DNA from: Streptomyces sp. CB01580
GTDB taxonomy: Bacteria > Actinomycetota > Actinomycetes > Streptomycetales > Streptomycetaceae
NCBI RefSeq assembly: GCF_001905795.1
Contig: NZ_LIXJ01000015.1
Coordinates: 66,455 to 130,454 of the forward strand
Direction: 5' to 3'
DNA: 64,000 bases
Below the pieces are notes generated by a model that made no database searches, was not told the DNA's origin, and worked only from the letters and a program-made list of their open reading frames with translations. Position 1 is the first letter of the stretch. Each line of letters opens with the position of its first letter. Of the stretch, positions 31,291 through 38,832 are shown piece after piece. The position numbers and the translations under genes were made by a program.

Positions 31291-31596
31291 ATGCGGTACC
31301 GGCTCACGTTCATCGCCGGACTCGCCATCGGATACGTGATCGGGACACGGGCCGGGCGCGAGCGTTACGAGCAGATGAAGAAGTCCGCACGCGAGTTCGC
31401 CCGGAACCCCGCCGTACGCAACACCGCCGAGTCCGCGGCGCAGACCGGCCGCGATCTGGCGGGCCGGGCCTATCACTCGGTGAGCGACAAGGTCGGCGAG
31501 AAGGTGCCCGCCTCGGTGACCGCCCGGGTGCGCTCGCTGCGGGACCGGAACGGGGGACGGAACGGCGAGGACGACTGGGGCACCTCCAACACGTGA
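31291..31596 (+). CDS. YtxH-like small membrane-anchored protein
   Basis: A 101-residue protein. A short N-terminal hydrophobic helix with Gly-x3-Gly pattern (FIAGLAIGYVIGTRAGRERY) is followed by a charged, probably helical tail with apolipophorin-like repeats (MKKSAREFARNP, NTAESAAQTGRDLAGRAY, DKVGEKVPASVTARVRSL). This is the YtxH/DUF883-like type found in stress-linked envelope proteins. Function unknown. Start ATG 31291 has AGGAAGGG at good spacing. A GTG nine bases upstream is too close to that site. The last two codons and the stop are part of a 20-bp tandem repeat. Confidence 0.82.
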   Translation: MRYRLTFIAGLAIGYVIGTRAGRERYEQMKKSAREFARNPAVRNTAESAAQTGRDLAGRAYHSVSDKVGEKVPASVTARVRSLRDRNGGRNGEDDWGTSNT

Positions 31597-31660
31597 TCGG
31601 GCGCGTCGACGCCTGATCGGGCCCGTCGACACGTGATCGAGCGCGTCAGCACGTGACCGC
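31591..31660. repeat. 20-bp tandem repeat overlapping a stop codon
   Basis: Three copies start at 31591, 31611 and 31631, with a partial fourth at 31651. The unit is close to ACGTGATCGGGCGCGTCGAC. The first copy contains the TGA of the YtxH-like gene. Confidence 0.85.
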
Positions 31661-31813
31661 CGCCGACGGGGCACCGGCCGGGCCCGCCCGGTGCCCCTCG
31701 CGCGCCTGCCCGGCATCCCCGTACGCCCGGCCCGCTCCGCGCGGCCGGGCCGCCCGTGTGCCGCCGCGCCGTACGGTACGGAAACGCTCCGGCGGTGCGG
31801 CAGAATCTTGGGC

Positions 31814-33259
31814 ATGGGGATAGTCGCCGGCTTGGACAGCTCTTCCGCCTTCACTCACATCGTCGTCTGCGACACGGACACGGGCGCCGTGCTGCGCCGG
31901 GGTTACGCCGCCCACCCCGTCGAACCGAAGGCCACCGAGGTCGACCCGCAGGCATGGTTGCTCTCGCTGGGCGAGGCGGCCGGCGGGGGCCTACTCGAAG
32001 GCGTACAGGCCATCGGCGTCTCCGCGCAGCAGCACGGGCTGGTGCCGCTGGACCACCAGGGCGGCGTCGTACGCCCGGCGCTGCTCGGCAACGACAAGCG
32101 GGCGCAGGCCGCCGCGGCCGACCTGATCGACGGGCTGGGCGGGCGCCAGGCATGGGCCGAGGCGGTCGGGTCGGTCCCGCAGGCCGCGCAGCCGGTGGCG
32201 AAGCTGCGCTGGCTGGCCCGCAACGAGCCGGAGGCGGCCCAGCGGGTGGCCGAGGTGCTCCAGCCGCACGACTGGCTGGTGTGGCAGCTGCTGGGCCGGC
32301 CGGCCCGGCGGACCACCGACCGGGGCGCCGCGTCCGGCACCGGCTACTGGTCGGCGGGCACCGGTGCGTACCGGCCCGATCTGGTGGAGCTCGCGCTGGG
32401 GCATCCGGTGGCGCTGCCCGAGGTGCTCGGCCCCTGCGACACTGCCGGGGCGACGCCCGAGGGGCTGCTGATCTCCGCGGGGACGGGCGAGACGATGGCG
32501 GCGGCGTTCGGGCTCGGGCTCGGGGCCGGTGACGCGGTGGTGTCGCTGGGCGCCTCGGGGTCGGTGATGGCGGTGCACCACGAGGCGCTGTCCGACCCGA
32601 GCGGGACGATCACGTCGCTCGCGGACGCGACCGGCATGCATCTGCCGGTGGTGTACACGTCGAACGCGGTACGGGCCTTGCGCGGGACCGCCGAGATGCT
32701 GGCCGCGGAGAACCTGGAGGAGTTGTCCGCGCTGGCGCTGAAGTCGACGCCGGGTGCCTCCGGGCTGGTGCTCCTGCCGTACCTGGAGGGCGAGCGCACC
32801 CCGCACCTGCCGCACACGGCGGGGACGCTGTGCGGGCTGCGGCGCGAGTCGATGAAGCCGGAGCACCTGGCGCGGGCCGCGTTCGAGGGGATGCTGTGCT
32901 CGCTGGCCGACGCGCTCGACGTGCTGCGCGGCCGGGGTGTCGAGGTGCGGCGGGTGTTCCTGCTGGGCGCGGCGGCCGAGCTGCCGGCCGTGCAGGCGAT
33001 CGCGCCCGCGCTGTTCGGCACGCAGGTGGTCGTCCCGCAGCCGGCCGAGTACGCGGCCCTGGGCGCGGCCCGGCAGGCGGCCTGGGCGCTGGGCGTCTCG
33101 CAGGGGACGGCCGATCCTCACACTCCCCCGGCCTGGCAGGGCGCGGCGGCGCAGGTGCTGGAGCCCGGCGAGGAGCTGGCGGCGGGTCAGGCGATCCGCC
33201 AGCAGTACGTGGCGACGCGGGACCAAATCCACCCGGGGGCGTTCACCGCGGCACTCTGA
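31814..33259 (+). CDS. xylB: Xylulokinase-type FGGY carbohydrate kinase
   Basis: Sugar kinase of 481 residues in the FGGY family, phosphorylating D-xylulose or a related ketose or polyol with ATP. The N-terminal phosphate loop is MGIVAGLDSSSAFTHIVVCD, with the catalytic Asp region GVSAQQHGLV. The second domain has LISAGTGETMAAAFGLGLGA, VSLGASGSVMAV and LPYLEGERTPH, typical of XylB. Length fits (about 480). An upstream in-frame extension from 31691 is rejected because it is Arg/Pro-rich and the family begins at MGIV. A xylose isomerase partner is not adjacent, so the exact sugar is uncertain. Its 3' end carries a 39-bp tandem repeat and a strong terminator. Confidence 0.88.
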   Translation: MGIVAGLDSSSAFTHIVVCDTDTGAVLRRGYAAHPVEPKATEVDPQAWLLSLGEAAGGGLLEGVQAIGVSAQQHGLVPLDHQGGVVRPALLGNDKRAQAAAADLIDGLGGRQAWAEAVGSVPQAAQPVAKLRWLARNEPEAAQRVAEVLQPHDWLVWQLLGRPARRTTDRGAASGTGYWSAGTGAYRPDLVELALGHPVALPEVLGPCDTAGATPEGLLISAGTGETMAAAFGLGLGAGDAVVSLGASGSVMAVHHEALSDPSGTITSLADATGMHLPVVYTSNAVRALRGTAEMLAAENLEELSALALKSTPGASGLVLLPYLEGERTPHLPHTAGTLCGLRRESMKPEHLARAAFEGMLCSLADALDVLRGRGVEVRRVFLLGAAAELPAVQAIAPALFGTQVVVPQPAEYAALGAARQAAWALGVSQGTADPHTPPAWQGAAAQVLEPGEELAAGQAIRQQYVATRDQIHPGAFTAAL

Positions 33260-33366
33260 TCCGGTCCGCGCGCGACGGCGCACGGCGCTCCGATCCGATC
33301 CGCGCGGCACACGACGGCGCACGGCGCTCCGACCGGGTCCGCGCGGCACACGACAGCGCGCGGTCG
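33254..33366. repeat. 39-bp tandem repeat overlapping the xylB stop
   Basis: Units start at 33254 (34 bp, five bases shorter), 33288 (39 bp) and 33327 (about 40 bp). Each begins CTCyGAyC and contains CCGCGCG and CGACrGCGC. The first includes the xylB TGA at 33257-33259. Confidence 0.8.
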
Positions 33367-33384
33367 GGGCACGGAACGGCGCGG

Positions 33385-33440
33385 CCGAGTACATGCGACG
33401 GAGGTCAACCCTCCGCCACATGTACTCGGTCTGTTTTTTT
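33385..33440 (+). terminator. Intrinsic terminator with T-run after xylB
   Basis: Outer arms CCGAGTACATG (33385-33395) and CATGTACTCGG (33419-33429) are perfect. An inner CGGAGG/CCTCCG pair extends the stem. A run of seven T follows at 33434-33440. It is unusually textbook-like for this genome. Immediately after it, TTTTTAC ... GTAAAAA (33436-33459) forms a further inverted repeat near the next promoter. Confidence 0.93.
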
Positions 33441-33531
33441 ACCCGGTCTTGAGTAAAAACGTTCGCGGCCCTCGCACGGGGTACCGGAAAATGGGTCGCC
33501 TCCCGACCTCCGCCGACTCCGAGAGACACGC

Positions 33532-35265
33532 GTGCTCATAAAACTCCTGCGGGCCCATCTCGGTCCGTACAAGAAACCCATCCTGCTGCTGGTCCTGCTC
33601 CAGTTCCTGCAGACCTGCGCCACCCTCTATCTGCCGACCCTGAACGCCGACATCATCGACAACGGTGTCGTGAAGGGGGACACGGGCTACATCCTGGAGT
33701 TCGGCGGCATCATGATCGCCGTCAGCATCGCCCAGGTCGCCTGCAACGTCGGTGCCGTCTACCACGGTTCCCGCACCGCGTCCGCGCTCGGCCGCGACGT
33801 CCGGGCGGCGGTCTTCGACCGGGTCCAGTCGTTCTCCGCGCGGGAGGTCGGGCGGTTCGGCGCGCCCTCGCTGATCACGCGCACGACCAATGACGTCCAG
33901 CAGATCCAGATGCTGGTGCTGATGACGTTCACGCTGATGGTGTCGGCGCCGATCATGTGCGTCGGCGGTATCGTCCTGGCTCTCGGCCAGGACGTCCCGC
34001 TGTCGTCGGTGCTGCTCGCGGTGGTGCCGGTCCTCGGCATCGCGGTGGGCCTGATCGTGAAGCGGATGCGCCCGCTGTTCCGCACCATGCAGGAGCGGGT
34101 CGACACCGTGAACCGGGTGCTGCGGGAGCAGATCACCGGCAACCGGGTCATCCGCGCGTTCGTCCGCGACGGCTACGAGACGAAACGCTTCGGCGTCGCC
34201 AACGACGAGCTGACCGACGTCTCGCTGTCCACCGGGCGGCTGATGGCGCTGATGTTCCCGACCGTGATGACGGTGGTGAACGTGTCGTCGATCGCCGTGG
34301 TCTGGTTCGGTGCCCACCGCATCGACAGCGGCGGCATGGAGATCGGTGCGCTGACCGCGTTCCTCGCCTACCTCATGCAGATCGTCATGTCGGTAATGAT
34401 GGCCACCTTCATGTTCATGATGGTGCCGCGCGCCGAGGTGTGCGCCGAGCGCATCCAGGAGGTCCTGGAGACCGAGTCCAGCGTGGTCCCGCCCGTCGCC
34501 CCGGTCCGGGAGCTGCGTGCCCACGGCCATCTGGAGATCCGGGGCGCGGACTTCCGCTACCCGGGCGCCGAGGAACCGGTGCTGCGGTCGGTGGACCTGG
34601 TGGCCCGCCCCGGCGAGACCACCGCGATCATCGGGTCGACGGGCAGCGGGAAGTCGACGCTGCTCGGACTCGTACCGCGCCTGTTCGACGTGACGGACGG
34701 CCAGGTGCTGGTCGACGGCACGGACGTGCGGACGCTGGACCCGGAGCTGCTGGCGAGGACCGTGAGTCTCGTCCCGCAGAAGCCGTACCTGTTCTCCGGG
34801 ACGGTCGCGAGCAACCTGAGGTACGGGAACCCGGACGCGACGGACGAGGAGCTGTGGCACGCGCTGGAGGTCGCGCAGGCCAAGGAGTTCGTCGAGGCGC
34901 TGGAGCACGGCCTGGAGGCCCCGATCGCGCAGGGCGGCACCAATGTCTCGGGCGGGCAGCGGCAGCGGCTGGCGATCGCCAGGACGCTGGTGCGGCAGCC
35001 GGAGATCTACCTGTTCGACGACTCGTTCTCGGCTCTCGACTACGCCACCGACGCCGCCCTGCGCGCGGCGCTGACGCGGGAGACGGCCGGGGCGACCGTG
35101 GTGATCGTGGCGCAGCGGGTGTCCACCATCCGCGACGCGGACCGGATCCTGGTGCTCGACGAGGGCCGGGTCGTGGGCCGCGGCACCCACCACGAACTGA
35201 TGGACGGCAATGAGACGTACCGGGAGATCGTGCTCTCCCAGCTGACGGAAGCGGAGGCCGCGTAA
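33532..35265 (+). CDS. ABC exporter half with degenerate ATP site (heterodimer subunit A)
   Basis: Half-transporter of 577 residues, six helices then ATPase. N-terminus LIKLLRAHLGPYKKPILLLV. ATPase: Walker A GSTGSGKSTLLGLVPRLF, Q-loop LVPQKPYLFSG, signature VSGGQRQRLAIARTL and Walker B YLFDDSFSALD, where the catalytic Glu is Asp. H-loop VAQRVSTI lacks the usual His (Gln instead). These changes mark the degenerate-site partner of heterodimeric exporters such as LmrCD, BmrCD or TmrAB. Start GTG 33532. The stop TAA overlaps the next ATG (TAATG), so the subunits are translationally coupled. The substrate is unknown, probably a drug or lipid. Confidence 0.9.
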   Translation: MLIKLLRAHLGPYKKPILLLVLLQFLQTCATLYLPTLNADIIDNGVVKGDTGYILEFGGIMIAVSIAQVACNVGAVYHGSRTASALGRDVRAAVFDRVQSFSAREVGRFGAPSLITRTTNDVQQIQMLVLMTFTLMVSAPIMCVGGIVLALGQDVPLSSVLLAVVPVLGIAVGLIVKRMRPLFRTMQERVDTVNRVLREQITGNRVIRAFVRDGYETKRFGVANDELTDVSLSTGRLMALMFPTVMTVVNVSSIAVVWFGAHRIDSGGMEIGALTAFLAYLMQIVMSVMMATFMFMMVPRAEVCAERIQEVLETESSVVPPVAPVRELRAHGHLEIRGADFRYPGAEEPVLRSVDLVARPGETTAIIGSTGSGKSTLLGLVPRLFDVTDGQVLVDGTDVRTLDPELLARTVSLVPQKPYLFSGTVASNLRYGNPDATDEELWHALEVAQAKEFVEALEHGLEAPIAQGGTNVSGGQRQRLAIARTLVRQPEIYLFDDSFSALDYATDAALRAALTRETAGATVVIVAQRVSTIRDADRILVLDEGRVVGRGTHHELMDGNETYREIVLSQLTEAEAA

Positions 35266-37196
35266 TGGCCGGGCCTGGCGGACGGATGATGGCGGGCGGC
35301 GCGCCGACCGACCGGTCCATGGACTTCAAGGGGTCGTCGAAGCGGCTGCTGAAGCGCTTCGGGACGGAGAAGTCCTCGCTGTACGCGATGCTGGCGGCCG
35401 GGGCGCTGAGCGTCGGCCTGTCGGTGGTCGGACCGAAGATCCTCGGCCGCGCGACGGACCTGGTGTTCGCCGGGGTCATCGGCCGGCGGATGCCCGAGGG
35501 CGCCACGAAGGAGCAGGTCGTCGAGAACCTGCACAAGTCCGACAGCGGGCTGGCCGACATGCTGTCCGGGGTGGACTTCGTCCCCGGTCACGGCATCGAC
35601 TTCGGCGCCGTCGGCGACGTACTGCTGCTCGCGCTGGCGGTCTACGTCGTGGCCGGACTGCTGATGCTCGTATCGTCCCGGCTGTCGATCCGGATCATCA
35701 ACCGGGTCGTGTTCCGGCTGCGTGAGGACATCCAGGCGAAGCTGTCCCGGCTGCCGTTGTCGTACTTCGACCAGGCCAAGCGCGGCGAGGTGCTCAGCCG
35801 GGCGACGAACGACATCGACAACATCTCGCAGACGATGCAGCAGACGATGGGCCAGCTCGTCAACTCCCTGCTCACCATCGTCGGCGTGCTGATCATGATG
35901 TTCTGGATCTCGCCGCTGCTGGCACTGGTCGCGCTGGTGACGGTGCCGCTCTCGGTGGTCGTGGCGACGAAGGTCGGCAAGCGCTCGCAACCTCAGTTCG
36001 TCCAGCAGTGGAAGGTGACCGGCAAGCTCAACGCCCACGTCGAGGAGATGTACACCGGGCACACCCTGGTGAAGGTCTTCGGGCGGCAGGAGGAGTCCGC
36101 GAAGGACTTCGCCGAGCAGAACGAGGCCCTGTACGAGGCGGGGTTCAAGGCGCAGTTCAACAGCGGGATCATGCAGCCGCTGATGATGTTCGTGTCGAAC
36201 CTGAACTATGTGCTGATCGCCGTCGTCGGCGGTCTGCGGGTCGCCTCGGGTTCGCTGTCCATCGGTGACGTGCAGGCGTTCATCCAGTACTCGCGGCAGT
36301 TCTCGATGCCGCTGACCCAGGTCGCCTCGATGGCGAACCTGGTGCAGTCGGGCGTCGCGTCGGCCGAGCGGATCTTCGAGCTGCTGGACGCCGAGGAGCA
36401 GGGCGCCGATCCGGCACCCGGCGAGGCCGAGCGGCCGAAGGAGCTGCGCGGCAGCGTCGCGCTGGAGAAGGTGTCGTTCCGCTACGACCCGGACAAGCCG
36501 CTCATCGAGGACCTGTCGCTGAACGTCGAGCCGGGGCACACGGTCGCCATCGTCGGCCCCACCGGCGCCGGCAAGACCACCCTCGTCAATCTGCTGATGC
36601 GGTTCTACGAGGTGACCGGCGGACGGATCACCCTCGACGGCGTCGACGTGGTGAAGATGTCGCGCGACGAGCTGCGCGCGGGCATCGGCATGGTCCTCCA
36701 GGACACCTGGCTGTTCGGCGGCACGATCGCGGACAACATCGCGTACGGCGCTTCGCGCGAGGTCACCCGGGAGGAGATCGAGGAGGCAGCCCGGGCGGCC
36801 CACGCCGACCGCTTCATCCGTACCCTGCCGGACGGTTACGACACGGTGATCGACGACGAGGGCTCCGGCGTCAGCGCGGGCGAGAAGCAGCTGATCACCA
36901 TCGCGCGGGCATTCCTGTCCGACCCTGTGATCCTGGTGCTCGACGAGGCGACGAGCTCCGTCGACACCCGTACCGAGGTGCTGATCCAGAAGGCGATGGC
37001 GCGCCTGGCGCACGGGCGCACCAGCTTCGTGATCGCGCACCGGCTCTCCACCATCCGGGACGCCGACGTCATCCTGGTGATGGAGAACGGCTCGATCGTC
37101 GAACAGGGCACGCACGAGGAGCTGTTGGCGGCCGGTGGGGCGTACGCCCGGCTGTACTCGGCGCAGTTCGCGCAGGCGGTGGCCGAGGTCGACTAG
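35265..37196 (+). CDS. ABC exporter half with catalytic Glu (heterodimer subunit B)
   Basis: Half-transporter of 643 residues, coupled to the gene before it. An N-terminal Gly/Met/Arg-rich tail precedes the helices; a longer extracellular loop follows helix 1 (residues about 60-115). ATPase: Walker A GPTGAGKTTLVNLLMRFYEV, signature VSAGEKQLITIARAFL (the second Gly of SGGQ is lost: SAGEK), Walker B VILVLDEATSSVD with catalytic Glu, H-loop VIAHRLSTI. It therefore supplies the consensus Walker B while its signature motif is the odd one, the complementary pattern to subunit A. The stop TAG lies inside the CTAG of a palindromic repeat. Confidence 0.92.
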   Translation: MAGPGGRMMAGGAPTDRSMDFKGSSKRLLKRFGTEKSSLYAMLAAGALSVGLSVVGPKILGRATDLVFAGVIGRRMPEGATKEQVVENLHKSDSGLADMLSGVDFVPGHGIDFGAVGDVLLLALAVYVVAGLLMLVSSRLSIRIINRVVFRLREDIQAKLSRLPLSYFDQAKRGEVLSRATNDIDNISQTMQQTMGQLVNSLLTIVGVLIMMFWISPLLALVALVTVPLSVVVATKVGKRSQPQFVQQWKVTGKLNAHVEEMYTGHTLVKVFGRQEESAKDFAEQNEALYEAGFKAQFNSGIMQPLMMFVSNLNYVLIAVVGGLRVASGSLSIGDVQAFIQYSRQFSMPLTQVASMANLVQSGVASAERIFELLDAEEQGADPAPGEAERPKELRGSVALEKVSFRYDPDKPLIEDLSLNVEPGHTVAIVGPTGAGKTTLVNLLMRFYEVTGGRITLDGVDVVKMSRDELRAGIGMVLQDTWLFGGTIADNIAYGASREVTREEIEEAARAAHADRFIRTLPDGYDTVIDDEGSGVSAGEKQLITIARAFLSDPVILVLDEATSSVDTRTEVLIQKAMARLAHGRTSFVIAHRLSTIRDADVILVMENGSIVEQGTHEELLAAGGAYARLYSAQFAQAVAEVD

Positions 37197-37261
37197 TGCC
37201 GCTCCCGGCAACGTTTGCCCCGTCGCACCGTCCGGGCAAACCTTGGCGGTCACGGCACTAG
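37193..37261. repeat. CTAG-bounded palindromic repeat, copy A (69 bp)
   Basis: Ends CTAGTGCCG and CGGCACTAG are perfect inverted repeats. An inner TTTGCCC/GGGCAAA pair adds stem. The upstream ABC gene's TAG is part of the first CTAG. It shares the blocks CTAGTGC, CGG-AACGTT, GGCAAACCTT and CAC-GCACTAG with the copy at 58688-58741. It may double as a terminator. Confidence 0.85.
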
Positions 37262-37271
37262 GCGGGTGATG

Positions 37272-37305
37272 GAGCCGGTCGGTCCGCGGGGGGACCGACC
37301 GGCTC
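37272..37305. terminator. Bidirectional terminator between the ABC operon and hrdA
   Basis: A perfect 14-bp inverted repeat (GAGCCGGTCGGTCC ... GGACCGACCGGCTC) with a 6-base loop lies between convergent genes. Confidence 0.88.
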
Positions 37306-37325
37306 TGCCGTTCCTCGCCGGTCCC

Positions 37326-37397
37326 GTCGGTGCCGTCGGTGCCGTCGGTGCCGTCGGTGCCGTCGTGGCCGTCGGTGCCGTCGGTGCCGTCGGTCAG
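37326..37397. repeat. 9-bp tandem repeat reaching into the hrdA stop codon
   Basis: Eight consecutive units of GTCGGTGCC (one variant GTCGTGGCC; the last is GTCGGTCAG, which contains the hrdA stop on the minus strand at 37394-37396). Confidence 0.9.
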
Positions 37398-38632
37398 TCG
37401 AGATAGCCGCGGAGCTGGTCGGCGAAGGTGTGGTCGCGCAGTTTGCCGAGGGTCTTGGACTCGATCTGCCGGATGCGTTCGCGCGTCACACCGAAGATCC
37501 GGCCGATCTCCTCAAGCGTGCGGGGCCGCCCGTCGACCAGCCCGTAGCGCAGCTGGACCACTTTCCGCTCGCGCTCCCCGAGCGTGGACAGCACCGCCTC
37601 CAGGTGCTCGCGCAGCAGCAGGAAGGCGGCGGACTCGACGGGGGACGCGGCGTCCCCGTCCTCGATCAGGTCGCCGAGGGCGAGGTCCTCCTCCTCGCCG
37701 ACGGGAGCGTGCAGCGACACGGGTTCCTGGGCCAGCCGCAGGATCTCGCCGACCCGTTCCGGGGTGAGGTCGAGCTGGTCGGCGACCTCCTCGGGCGTCG
37801 GCTCCTGGCCGTGCTCCTGGAGCATCCGCCGCTGGACGCGTACCACCCGGTTGATCAGTTCGACGACGTGGACCGGGACCCGGATGGTCCGCGCCTGGTC
37901 GGCGAGGGCGCGGGACATGGCCTGGCGGATCCACCAGGTGGCGTACGTGGAGAACTTGTAGCCCCGGGTGTAGTCGAACTTCTCGACCGCCCTGATCAGT
38001 CCGAGGTTCCCCTCCTGGACCAGATCGAGCATGGTCAGCCCGCGGCCGATGTAGCGCTTGGCGACGGAGACGACGAGGCGGAGGTTGGCCTCGATCAGGC
38101 GGCGCTTCGCCATCCGTCCCATGACCACCAGCCGGTCGAGGTCGACGGCCAGCCGGGTGTCCGGGTCCGGGGTGCTCGCGAGCCGTTCCTCCGCGAAGAG
38201 CCCGGCCTCGATCCGGCGGGCCAGCTCCACCTCGTCGGCGGCGGTGAGCAGCGGGATGCGGCCGATCTCCCGCAGGTACTGGCGGAAGAGGTCGGCGGAC
38301 GGTCCGCCGGCCTCCGGACGGCCGCGCGGCTCCGGGGCCTCGGGAGCCGCCGGCGACGGCTCCTTGGCGAAGCCCTCGGCCAGGCCGGCTGCCTCGGTCG
38401 TCTCAGCGGTCTCGGTCGCCCCGGGCCCCTCGGGTGGCCCGGACGCGCCGGGGGGTTCGCGCAAGGCGGGTGCCTCGGGCGGAATCTGCGGCTCCACCGC
38501 ACCCTCGGGGTGGCGCACGGCCCGGTTCTGCGCGGGGATGGCCGAGACGGGCTCGGGTTGGGTCACGGTCCGGGTCTGCACGGGGGCGACCTCCAGGTGA
38601 TCGCTGCCGGACCGCGGGGACGGAACCACCAC
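37394..38632 (-). CDS. hrdA: RNA polymerase principal-type sigma factor HrdA
   Basis: Sigma-70 family factor of 412 residues, group 2 (HrdB-like but non-essential type). A Pro/Glu/Ala-rich variable N-terminus (about 1-105) is followed by region 1.2 (DLFRQYLREIGRIPLLT), region 2 (NLRLVVSVAKRYIGRGLTML, DLVQEGNLGLIRAVEKFDY, KFSTYATWWIRQAMSRALAD), region 3 (EPTPEEVADQLDLTPERVGE) and the region 4 helix-turn-helix (TLEEIGRIFGVTRERIRQIE). The position directly downstream of dnaG matches S. coelicolor hrdA (SCO2465/SCO2466 by recollection), which separates it from HrdB, HrdC and HrdD. The GTG start at 38632 has no clear ribosome site, so the N-terminus is uncertain. Confidence 0.92.
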   Translation of the reverse strand: MVVPSPRSGSDHLEVAPVQTRTVTQPEPVSAIPAQNRAVRHPEGAVEPQIPPEAPALREPPGASGPPEGPGATETAETTEAAGLAEGFAKEPSPAAPEAPEPRGRPEAGGPSADLFRQYLREIGRIPLLTAADEVELARRIEAGLFAEERLASTPDPDTRLAVDLDRLVVMGRMAKRRLIEANLRLVVSVAKRYIGRGLTMLDLVQEGNLGLIRAVEKFDYTRGYKFSTYATWWIRQAMSRALADQARTIRVPVHVVELINRVVRVQRRMLQEHGQEPTPEEVADQLDLTPERVGEILRLAQEPVSLHAPVGEEEDLALGDLIEDGDAASPVESAAFLLLREHLEAVLSTLGERERKVVQLRYGLVDGRPRTLEEIGRIFGVTRERIRQIESKTLGKLRDHTFADQLRGYLD

Positions 38633-38832
38633 AGGGTGGACCAGCCGCGCTCCGATGACTCAGGCACCGCTCCCAGTGTGGGGGAAGACACATCACTGTC
38701 ACGAGGGGCGTGCGAGGACTTTCTGAGTCCGTTCCGTGACCGACCGGTTACGCGGACGTACGGGCCCGAGCGGATGCGCGCCCGCGTGAACCGCGCGCGC
38801 CCGGGCGCCGCCGCGGGGGCGGCCGGCCCGGG

